From Diploscapter coronatus (lineage: Eukaryota > Nematoda > Chromadorea > Rhabditida > Rhabditidae): 64,000 nucleotides of DNA. The translations under genes and the position numbers were made by a program. Positions 24,010 to 34,077 of this stretch are shown here, one piece after another. Every line of letters begins with the position of its first letter. Position 1 is the stretch's first letter. A model generated the notes under the pieces. The model was not told where the DNA came from. It saw nothing but the letters and a program-made list of their open reading frames with translations, and did no database searches. The DNA lies in contig OZ038423.1 of assembly GCA_964036155.1 (NCBI GenBank), positions 80,553,249 to 80,617,248 of the forward strand, written 5' to 3'.

Positions 24010-25112
24010 TATTTCGACCTGAAATTGTTCAAATCGAAAAGGAGCGCACGAATGAGCGCGAGATTAAATACCAAAGCCCGACGTGTATTGGAAATAAGTA
24101 ATTTGAAAAGTTGGTGGTAATTTGACTTGCAGTGAAATTCTGCAAAGCATGTCCACTCTTTTCATTGCTGTGTGGTTTGCGCATCACAGTCACGCAGTAT
24201 TTCTCTTTCGTTCATCTCTTTTGACCATCCTCGAATGCCGCGCTATTTCCGCTACCACTGCTTCACCCCAATTGTGTATGTGGGCGTGGTCTGGATCTTT
24301 GCGCGCTCCCGAAAAGGCGTGCTGTCTCGCTTCTTTCCATTTTCGAGGCTTCTTCCCTCTGGGCACTCTTGCTGTGTCTCTAGTCGATTTGCAAGTGCGC
24401 GTCGTGCGTTTTTCGGTGCGCTCTCCGACTTTCGCACGCTATTTTCGCCGTCTCTAACCGCATTCCTTCCGCTATTTCGCTCCGTCCTGCCAACACACTG
24501 ATCTCTCCTCCGTCTCTCTTCTCCACATTTCCCTTTCCTTTTTCCGCTTTCGTTTCACATTCGTCTGATCGTCAGCGCCCTCTCAACTTCCAATACGTCT
24601 CTAGTCTTTTGTTTCACGCAATATTTTGTCGAGTCCCCGCGCCCGCGCTGTCGTGTCCCAACCAACATTATTATCATCTAGGGTGTTTTGTCGATCGGAA
24701 TCCGTCGTTTTTTGCCCGCAACACCATCAACACCCAAACGACGACGAGCCGACGTCGTCACGATTCAGACTCCAAGTTGACGTCGTCTAACTGACGCGTC
24801 TTCAGCAAAGACGACGACGATTGCGTAGATCGATGTAGGTTTTCGTTTTGCTAGATCTAAAATTTGTGTTGCTGGCTTGACATTGCTTTCTTTTGACTCT
24901 CATCATGTTTCATCCTAATCCGGATTTCCTTCATTTAACTAGGAATATCGATAAATGCGATATAGCATTAGTTAGATGAATGAAAGGAAATGTTTGAAAC
25001 ATTCAGTCCTAATCGATAATATGTGAGTTTGTGACTTAGATTTAAACTAAAGTATGACAATTGAGGAGACAAATCTTGGGAAACCATCAAACTTACATTA
25101 TTTTTAAGCTAT
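24010..25112. promoter_or_regulatory. Divergent intergenic region between SEH1 (-) and syntaxin (+)
   Basis: About 1.1 kb lie between divergent genes. The middle (24160-24830) is richer in C and T than its surroundings, with long pyrimidine-biased stretches. It ends with a possible donor (CGATGTAGGT, about 24835) that could close a non-coding first exon of the syntaxin gene. The open frames in 24122-24501 lack splice context and conserved sequence, so I do not call them genes. Confidence 0.45.
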
Positions 25113-25120
25113 CTTTTTAG
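25113..25120 (+). promoter_or_regulatory. Splice acceptor upstream of the syntaxin start
   Basis: CTTTTTAG ends three bases before the ATG at 25124. It serves either SL1 trans-splicing or joining to a 5' UTR exon near 24835. Confidence 0.55.
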
Positions 25121-25123
25121 AAA

Positions 25124-27319
25124 ATGACGAAAGACCGATTGGGGGCGCTTAAGGCGGCCCAATCTGAGGATGAAGGCGACGATGATATGCACATGGATGC
25201 GGCCAATGCTCAGTTTATGGAGGAATTCTTTGAGCAGGTATTTTTAAAAATTTTTTTTTATTTGATCCTTCTTTTTAATAAGCTTTTTTCAAATTATCTC
25301 CCTCCAACATTCATTGCTGTTCTCGCTATCCCTGATAAGAAATAACAGGAAGGCGCTAACTTTTCTTTCTAAAAGCTTACTGGATGATTCAATATCTGTA
25401 TCATCATCATATTAACATAACTAAACAGCTTATTTCGGATTTATTATGCAATCTATCATCATTCTGTATCCCTTAAGTAGGTGTGCATGTGTAGCCATCC
25501 AACTTTTTTTTTCTAATTTAGGATTTATGATATGAGAATATCTAATTTTTCATATGTCAGCATTTCTCTTCGCATATTTCAAATTGCGCTTGTCAGCTGA
25601 ATGAGCCAATATCTATTTTCCAATTTCATATATCCCTGATTTCATTAAAACTCTCGTTTCTTTCGACATTTTGTAGGCGGGTCATAATTCTGTTAGGAAG
25701 CGGGCTGTTTTGAGTTGAAATTCGAGGGGTCGATAAATCAATTCGAATACGGAAATAGTCGGTGGCAAGGAAATTTTCGCGAAATCAAAAATTCTCGCTC
25801 TCCCACATTCCGCATTCATATGAGAATTTTGAATGAGAAATCGTCCTTCATAAGAGGCACAATTTCAGCTTTAATTGATGAGGCTATGAAAGTCTGAGAA
25901 AATGCGGCATTTTGGGGTTTGTCACGATGAAATACTGAATTTCTTTTCTAGCTTTACCGAGCCCCTGAGGAAAAATTCGTCTGATCGTTTGTCTTCCTGT
26001 GAATTGATAGAATATTCAAATTTTTGACATAAAAACCCGGAGCTAGATGTTCTCGGTGATAGTTTTGCCGGATACCGAACATACGCTCGAATTCAAAAGA
26101 CCGAAGGTGCATTTATGCAAATGGACGAATGAGCTCAGAAGTCGTCGACTAGAGAGCGCTAAATGTCGAGAGGGCGATAAAGTGATAAGCCGGGATAAAG
26201 ACTGCCCTCCTCCCCTCCACACCACTCCTCGATCGGATAAGGAATAAGCCCCCGTCGAGCCAGTCTGGGGGGAGTTGCCCGCATTTCTCTAATCCCTCAT
26301 TTTCTCGGCTATTTCCCGAATTTCTGGCCTCTCTTCCCAGCGTCTCGTCGTCGGCGACATATCGATTTTCGGCGTTTTGAGCTTGATTTTGGCTAGCTTC
26401 AAGCCGAACGAGAGAGCGCAAAAAGGAAAAATGACGAGAAAATAGCGCGCAAAATTAGAGAAAACCCCAAAGCTCGTCCAATAACTCGGAACTAGCGCGC
26501 ATACGGAGGGAAGGAAAAATGAGCCGATAGGAATTTAAAAAAAAAAAAAAAAAAGGATCAAAATCAAGATTTCCACCAGCGAAAAAAAAAGCGAGAAAGT
26601 TTCACACGCGTACAATCTTGCATTCTTGTAAATCAAGTATTGATGAATTTGCCCTAGTAGTATTATACTAACTGTGTATATCATGAATTGCATTGGAAGC
26701 TCTTGATTTTCTGCACAACTTATTTTGCATATAATTTTTTCTTTTCGTTGTCATTAGAATTACAAATGAAAGTAAAAATGAGGCTAATTATACATGGATA
26801 GGCTCGACTCCAGTAGCTGCTTAGCTATAAGGCTATGCTAGGAGCTGCCCTATAATATCCAGAGGCGTTTTCAAGGGGTTAAAAGACATTCTCATTTCAG
26901 GTAGAGGAAATCCGGGGCAGCGTAGATTTGATAGCGAGCAATGTGGAAGAAGTCAAAAAGAAGCATTCGGCGATATTGTCGAATCCAGTCAACGATCCGA
27001 GTAAGTCGTTTGAAGCGATAGTGACAATTTTAATCGAAAAGTCCATGCTCCTTTGAATTAATAATGAAAAACCGAAAATAGATATTTTTTGCCTGATCTG
27101 TAAAAAATTCTCTTGAAATTGCAAAAACGACAACATTTTTATATTCGATGATAAGCCTTAGTGCGCATTATTCCAAGCGCGATGAGGAATGTTGCAATTT
27201 CAGAAATTTATGGCGTCTGCTTTCGAGGCTTCTTGAAGGCTCAAAGAGCCGCGCTCGCGTTTCTAGCACATCTTTATGCATAGCATAACTGATGAAAATT
27301 CACTCTCCGCATTCTTGCT

Positions 27320-27352
<33 letters not shown>

Positions 27353-30300
27353 ACAAAGGAGACTTTGTTCTGGACAATTGAACGATGAAAATGAGAAAAT
27401 ATATTTGAATTTCAAAAATGAAAAATATTAAATTTAGAAATTTTCTAGAATATCTTTTGTTTTCAGAAACCAAAGAGGAACTCGATGAACTCATGGCCAG
27501 CATCAAGAGGACGGCGAATAAAGTAGTTTTAATAAAAATACATTTTAGCGCAAATTACATGATTAATCACTTAAATATTGCCTTCATTAAAGTAAAAAAG
27601 ATATGTAAGATCTAGAAATTTGCGTTCGTATTTTTATAAAATCGACCAACAAAAACTAAAAACATTGATAATAAATTCTCAAAAATTAGGTCAGAGGAAA
27701 GCTGAAACTTATCGAAAACGCTATCGAGCACGATGAATCTAGCGGATCTGCGAATGCCGATTTACGAATTAGGAAAACCCAACACAGCACGTTATCGAGA
27801 CGGTTTGTTGAGGTAACTTTTAAATTAGATTTTAGGATTTTCTAAAAAAAACACGAGTTTTTAGGTCATGACGGACTATAACAAAACCCAAACGGACTAT
27901 CGAGAACGATGCAAGGGCAGAATCCAACGACAATTGGATATCGGTAATTCTCCGGAAAAACAACATATCCATTTGAGTGATTTTCAAAAATTCAGCCGGT
28001 AAGCAGGTTGGCGATGAGGATCTCGAAGAAATGATCGAATCGGGAAATCCGGGCGTTTTCACGCAAGGGATTATTACCGATACACAACAGGTGAGTACAA
28101 AATTGTTCTTAATGAACATTTCCAATTTAAATATATTATAAAAAATAATTAACTGAAATCAAAATGTTAGAATGGTTTACTTACGATAGTAAATATTTTT
28201 GTATACAATAATGATAGAAAAGTAGTATTTTAAAGACGAATTGAGATTTTTTGTTTAAATTTAGGCCAAACAAACCCTAGCAGACATTGAAGCGCGGCAT
28301 AACGACATCATGAAGCTGGAAAGCAGCATCAGGGAGCTTCACGACATGTTCATGGACATGGCTATGTTGGTTGAGAGTCAGGTAGATTATTTAATAACTA
28401 TATTTGTAAATTTTTTAAAAATGTATTCCCAATTTATAATCAAAAATATATATTTCTTTATGTAACTTTGTTTTAATAATATATATCATCTAAATATCGT
28501 CATTAACTATATTATTTAAATATTTTTTCCTTTATATTTTAATTGATTCTATTTAACACTTTATTTACCTTTGAACACTCTGCAATTTGATATGATGGCG
28601 TTTTGTTTGTTTTCAGGCGCGCGAAAATTGTAAATCAGAATGCACGGCTTTTAATTTTTGGAAGTACATCTCATATTGAAATGCGCTAACTTTGAAAAAG
28701 ATAAATAGATTAAAATTAAACTATACTTGCATATTAATGTTTTCTAAAGGGGAAATACAATATCGATGATTCTCAAAGTTTTTCTTCTTTCCTACAAATC
28801 TAGGAAAAGTTTGCGTATTTACTTATTTTTGCTCTAAAATACGAAAATATCGATTTTTCAAGTTTTTATTCCCCCATATTTGTATTATTTATACGATTAA
28901 ATTTCGGGGCTATCTTGCTTTCATATCGCTTTTATATGGATTTTCGGATTTCGCAATCTCCGCGTTCATTTTATCTATTGGATTTTGAAAATGGCTCACA
29001 CACGTGGGAAAAAGGAAAGGGACGAACGAAAAAGAGAAAAAAAACTTCGTTCCAGGAAGATTTTCTCTCTGCGGGCGCTTTTAGAACAGAAGGCAATAAA
29101 TGAAATTATACTTTCATCTTTGTGCTCTACAGCTTTTTTTTCGATTTATCCTAGGGGAATTTTCCCATCTCTGTCTATATTTTCAACTTTGTTTCCATTT
29201 TCAAAGTTGTTTCTTCGTTTAAAAGTATCGATCCTAAAATATGGGAGGTTTTTTTTCATCGAAAAACTCACTCTTTGTTTTTCGTCTTGTGATGAAAAAT
29301 GGCCGCTCAAAAGTGGCTGAACATACGAAATCTCGATTTGCCAAAAGGCTTCATTCATTCACATTCAAACTTGGCAAAGAATTAAAAAGGGGATTTTCAA
29401 AATGGAGGAAGGCAATTTCCGGCGAATTCGCGCAGGAAATTACGCGAGCAATGAAGGGGATAAATTATGCCCTAAAATAAAATCTAAATTATCGTTTTTC
29501 TAAAACTTCTGTTTTCTTCCAATTAGATGAATATTCCATTTTAAGTAAACGGAAACAATCGGAAAAAGAACGAGGTAGAATGTTCTAGCTTTGATTAAAA
29601 AACGTATAAAATTAATTTGATATTCTGCGCTCATTTTTCGCATTAATTATTCAATTCAATATTTTATTGACCTATGCTTCTTAAATAGCAGAAAGTTGAA
29701 GTTTGAGCCTAATTTAATTAACCCTAAGGCCCTGAAATATACGCTTCGTAAACTTGACAGGCAAACTCCAGGCTAATTTTATACCCCATTAAAAATAAGG
29801 CTTATTTTGGGTTATTCATCAAGAAATTGATAGATTGGTGAATTTTCACTTGCATTGCGTAAAATTATAATGACTGCGCTAAAATTCATAGATAAACCAC
29901 ATTTTTCTGAATTTAAAAGAGAAAAAAAACTTGAGCAGTTGATCAAACATGACATAAATTCTCGGAGCTATTGAATGTCAAAATAACTTGGAAATATAAC
30001 CAATTATGAAATAATCGATGAATCATAAAAAAATATTATTAAAATGAAAAATTATAACAATATATTATGTCAGAAAATAATTTCTACTACAAACTATTAT
30101 TAAAATTTTTCCAATGGGTCATCATAATGAATGCTGAAGATATTATCGTTCAACTAACAGCAAATAAAATACTAAATATTTAATATTAGTATCATGCAGA
30201 TATAATAAATCGGATAAATAAATAAATAAATATTTCAGGGTGAAATGGTAGACCGAATCGAGTATAACGTGGAACACGCTAAAGAGTTTGTGGATCGAGC

Positions 30301-33300
30301 GGTGGCCGACACGAAAAAAGCCGTACAATACCAGAGCAAAGCGCGAAGGGTTAGTTTATTGAGCTACATTTTAAATGGCAACTTGGAACCTCAAGCCGAT
30401 GCGAAATAGTGTGAGAAAAGAATCATTTTCCCTACCATCCTCACCCTATTTCGCATGGCTGAGGGCTTGTGGTTTCCAAATAGCCATTTTAAATATATTT
30501 GAATATAATATAACGTGGTTGTGACAGTTCATGTAGTCGTATACGTAGTGTGGTTAATATTGTGATATTGTTGGTCCAATATTTGCTAGTTTTTCGTTTT
30601 TTAAATTTAACTAGACAAAACCCTGTCATTTTCATGCATCGGACTTTGTGAAACTGGAGTTTAGTCGTTCTTATACGACATTTTTATGGCTATTAAACAT
30701 ATAAATATGCTCGTAATTGAGGAAAAATTATTAAGAAGTGGTTTTTATTTATTAAAAATGTTTGTATGCTAATTTCAAATTCTAATTTATCATATTTCTT
30801 GTTTAAGATTTAGCTAGCTTCTGGCAAGTCTAGCACTATTCCGCAAAACTAGCTAATCCCTGATTATATCGCTTTCTAGGCAGATGAATGATGAAACATA
30901 ACTCGAAAATGAGAGACTAAAAGAAGCATAAAAAGGAAATACTGGGGCAAAAAGATAAAAAAATTGCTTTGACGTATTGATCGTCGAGAGGTGTAGGAAA
31001 ACGGGAAAATAGTATGGAAATTGAGAGGAAAAGAAATCGAATTAGTGAAAAATAGTGTAAGGGAAATGAAAGAGAGCCACTCCGAATGACTACTCCCCAG
31101 ACTTTTGGGACGTTGAAATTGAAAAGGGGCCAAAAGTTATTGGGATGTCTTCGAGTAATTTTCTGGGCTATTTTCCCTGAAGAATCTAAAAGTTAAAATA
31201 AAATTGATAATTTAAATATTTTTACTTATATCGGATTGCTTCAAGTAATCTGGTTATATATGATTATGCCGCAGAAATCTTATTTTCTAACCAAATTCGA
31301 TAGGGGTTTTTGCATTAAATACACAAAGGCACCACAACTTTGTATCGCGTCCTTATGGGTCGCTTAGGGAAATTTTCGGGTCGTTAATCTGGCCAGAAAA
31401 TTTTGGTAATCGACCCAAATGGTATACCACCAAAATTGTGCTTTTCTTGTGCACCTAATGCAAAAAACCCCCTATCGAATTTGGTTTAGAAAATAGGATT
31501 TCTGCGGCATAATCATATGTAATCAGATTACTTGAAACGCTCTCTGTACTTTCAGAGGTTAGAATAGAATATAATTTACACTAACAGCTATTTGAAAACA
31601 ACAACATTATTTTAATTTCTATTCTTCAGAAGAAATTCTGCATCTGCATAACGCTCATAATCATCCTGCTTATCTGTATCGTAGCTATCGTTATCTGGCT
31701 GATAATTACAAATACGGCAAAAAAGACAGTAATTCAAACATTTGTGCCGTCGAATTCCGAGACAGGTTCTGGGAATTCTGGGGGTTCGAGTAATTCGGGA
31801 AGCTCATCTGGGGGCTCTGGAACTAGAACTAGGGTTGCATAATTTATTCTAATTTCCTTTCCAAGCCATTTCTTTCGAAATTCCGGAAATTCTAGTCAAA
31901 ACGCAGTATTTTCATATTAAATTTTAATTTATTCCATATTTTCCTCCCTTTTTCTTGCCCGGTGGTGTGTATTTTCAGTTGGAAAAATTGAATGGAAATT
32001 CGACTTTTAAAGAGATATTTCGAAATGGGCATTTAAATTCCAAGGATGCCATGATATTATCAGAAATGTGCATTTGTCATAATTTATCGTGCATTTGTGT
32101 GATTTTAACTCCGTTGTGCATTATGTCGTCAGGTATGTTGTATTTATTTATTAATACTTGTAATTGGTGCAATACTAAAAGTGATTAATTAATAGTTTAA
32201 CTAAAAATGCATCAATTACAAAAAAAAAACACATGTCGTAAATTGTGATGCTTTTCCCGTGTCCGCACAATAGTTGCTCCACTTCGTCGCTTCATATTAC
32301 CGTTGTAAAATTGTCGTGCCATTTTATTAAAATATAAATAAATGCGTTTTCTATCTAAAAATAAATGCTTTAGAAGAAAATAATCATTTTGATCATGCTG
32401 ACCGTGATTTTCATCATACTGGGCTTCATAGCGATGAGCTTCATACCAATGCCGTTCTAATATTTACATAACTAAATTATCCAATATCATTATATTATTG
32501 AAAATATCGAAATATTCGTATTTTTAAGTGAATATTAAATGATATAATGATTATTTTTGTTTAAAAATTACCACCTAATAATTGTACCCAAATCCTTGTT
32601 ACTTGTTACCGCTTCGTATTACCGGCTTGTATTTACAATTTGGACCTCGATATCAAACGCATAGAACAAACTAATTAAGCATAATCATTCGAAAACGATT
32701 TCTTCATTATTTTGTCTTATCACTGCATAAGAAAGAAAGCAATAATAATTTAGTCACTGTTAAATAGAGGATATTCAATTTAGCCAAATTATTTAATTTT
32801 TAATGCCGACATCAATATAGCTAGTCTTATATGAGTGTTTTCATATTGCCAATCACCGACTGCTTGAGAAAAATCGACGACTCAGAAATTCTAGTGTGCG
32901 GGGTATGCATTGCGTAATATCGAATAGTCGTCAAAATCATTCCTTGAGAATCAATGAAATGTCGTCTATTTGTTTGCAAACAACACGTTAATTTCCATGC
33001 ATCAAATTTTCTTCCCCTTTATTTTGACTCAAGTAATCGGTCATTGACAACACAATGGGTTATTATTTTGTTCTAATTTCTTCCTAGATTTTTGGGAGTT
33101 AGATTTGGCTTTGGGACCAAATTTGTTAGTTAGATTTTTAGCGCGCCAAAGATATGCTAGTCATTTTTTCAAATTTAATTTATTTATTTCTTTAAAGACT
33201 ATTTACCATATTTGGCACTGCCTTTACTATTATTATTTTAGCGCAAATCAATCGATTTTCAATGACTAAACTTTTCGATCTCAAAAATTTCGCTTTGTCA

Positions 33301-34077
33301 CTTCAAATTTCAAAAATCCGAGTGTGTGAGGTAGCTTCTCTTATGAAATTTCTATGAGGATAGGCCTAATTAACCAAGCAAATAACTTAGTTTTCCTAAT
33401 TATATACAGTAGTTATTGATTTAATTATATTCAGTGAAAAGATAATTGGTCAATTATTCTGTATAGATCGTTAAAATGGTCAATGTCTCTCTTTGCTGAT
33501 TTTTTACCTTATTACCTTATTTGAGTGAATTTCATTTGTCAATTATGCTCAGACCCAGGGAGGACGATCGTCAGCAAGTCTGCGGCCTACCCCCAGTAAT
33601 TTGTCTTAAAACTTTCTCTCTTCAACCTGTAATTAGCCAAAATTTTCACGAGTGCGACCTGGCACCGTAACTATAATTTCATTCGTGCGACTTACCCCCT
33701 ATAGTTTATTTTCGTCTGACGAAAGTGCGCTCCCTGGTCTGATTATGCTTGTAATAATAGCGCCAATTTAGGGATTTCCAAATATCCACTTTAGACGCGT
33801 CATTCTTTGTCAAATTATGTATGTTTTCACGCGCACTTGTCGTCTCGCACTTTTTGTTCTAATAATAATTTATTATATTTATTTATTATATTTTTTAACA
33901 TGAAATAATAAAATATTTTTACCTAAGTGTTCGATGTATTTTTTCTATATGTATTAAATTATTTGAAAATTTCGATGTTTAGAAATAAAATATTTTCAGA
34001 AGAAGATATGTCTTCTGGTGACTGGAGTCATATTGTTAGCAGTGTTAATAGGTGGATTGATATTATGGTTAAAATAA
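25124..34077 (+). CDS. unc-64: Syntaxin-1 (UNC-64), plasma-membrane Qa-SNARE, with three alternative 3' exons
   Basis: Syntaxin-1 drives synaptic-vesicle fusion with SNAP-25 and synaptobrevin, and binds UNC-18 and UNC-13. Eight common exons, all GT-AG and in phase, are 25124-25237, 26901-27000, 27467-27522, 27690-27812, 27865-27943, 27996-28090, 28265-28381 and 30239-30349. They encode 265 residues: N-peptide [17 protein letters not shown], the Habc bundle ([10 protein letters not shown] through [20 protein letters not shown]), the linker with [20 protein letters not shown], and the SNARE helix ([20 protein letters not shown] to QYQSKARR). The match to C. elegans UNC-64 is nearly residue for residue. 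The membrane anchor comes from one of three mutually exclusive last exons (31630, 32374, 34000), each beginning in phase 0 with a lysine pair. Products are 335, 293 and 290 residues. Intron 1 (1.7 kb) and intron 7 (1.9 kb) are long. Confidence 0.97.
26537..26554. repeat. Poly(A) run in syntaxin intron 1
   Basis: Eighteen consecutive A residues are present. No neighbouring target-site duplication or retroposed sequence was recognised. Confidence 0.6.
27321..27350 (+). repeat. (CAG)10 trinucleotide repeat in syntaxin intron 2
   Basis: Ten perfect CAG units follow TTGCTG, lying about 115 bases before the exon 3 acceptor. The tract is intronic, so it is not translated in the model given. Confidence 0.95.
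30370..30493. repeat. Foldback element, family A, in the syntaxin gene
   Basis: Left arm: TTTTAAATGGCAACTTGGAA, continuing to CGATGCGAAATAGTGTGAG. The right arm, reverse-complemented, reads TTTAAAATGGCTATTTGGAA and continues to CCATGCGAAATAGGGTGAGG. The arms are about 50 bases with a short spacer. It lies directly after the last common syntaxin exon. Confidence 0.8.
31237..31541. repeat. Long inverted repeat with arms of about 95 bases, 90 bases before syntaxin exon 9a
   Basis: GCTTCAAGTAATCTGGTTAT starts the left arm. The right arm, reverse-complemented, starts GCGTTTCAAGTAATCTGATT. Both continue through ATGATTATGCCGCAGAAATC and CCAAATTCGATAGGGG. The spacer holds a further imperfect palindrome around CGACCC/GGGTCG. 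Confidence 0.8.
31630..31842 (+). CDS. unc-64: Syntaxin alternative last exon a: anchor plus long Ser/Gly tail
   Basis: The exon starts after TTCTTCAG in phase 0 and reads [20 protein letters not shown], then VIWLII, a complete membrane span. About 44 lumenal or extracellular residues follow, including [20 protein letters not shown] and [13 protein letters not shown], before TAA. Ordinary syntaxins end within a few residues of the span, so this tail is unusual. The acceptor, phase and lysine pair all agree with the sibling exons. Confidence 0.82.
   Translation, partial: KKFCICITLIIILLICIVAIVIWLIITNTAKKTVIQTFVPSNSETGSGNSGGSSNSGSSSGGSGTRTRVA
32374..32460 (+). CDS. unc-64: Syntaxin alternative last exon b
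   Basis: After TGCTTTAG the frame reads [20 protein letters not shown] followed by MSFIPMPF and TAA, giving 28 residues with a membrane span and a tail of a few residues. The entry phase is the same as exons a and c, so it is interchangeable with them. Confidence 0.85.
   Translation, partial: KKIIILIMLTVIFIILGFIAMSFIPMPF
34000..34077 (+). CDS. unc-64: Syntaxin alternative last exon c (classical anchor)
   Basis: After TATTTTCAG the frame reads [20 protein letters not shown] followed by ILWLK and TAA. The KKICxLVTGVIL start matches the best-known C. elegans UNC-64 anchor, so this is probably the ancestral or major isoform. Confidence 0.9.
   Translation, partial: KKICLLVTGVILLAVLIGGLILWLK

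Noticed and set aside
24122..24501. Two overlapping plus-strand frames of about 110 codons between SEH1 and syntaxin
   Set aside because: They lie in pyrimidine-rich promoter DNA, are open in two frames at once, and show no domain or splice support.
31955..32188. Plus-strand frame after ATTTTCAG as a fourth syntaxin last exon
   Set aside because: It does not begin with the lysine pair in phase 0 and encodes no continuous membrane span.
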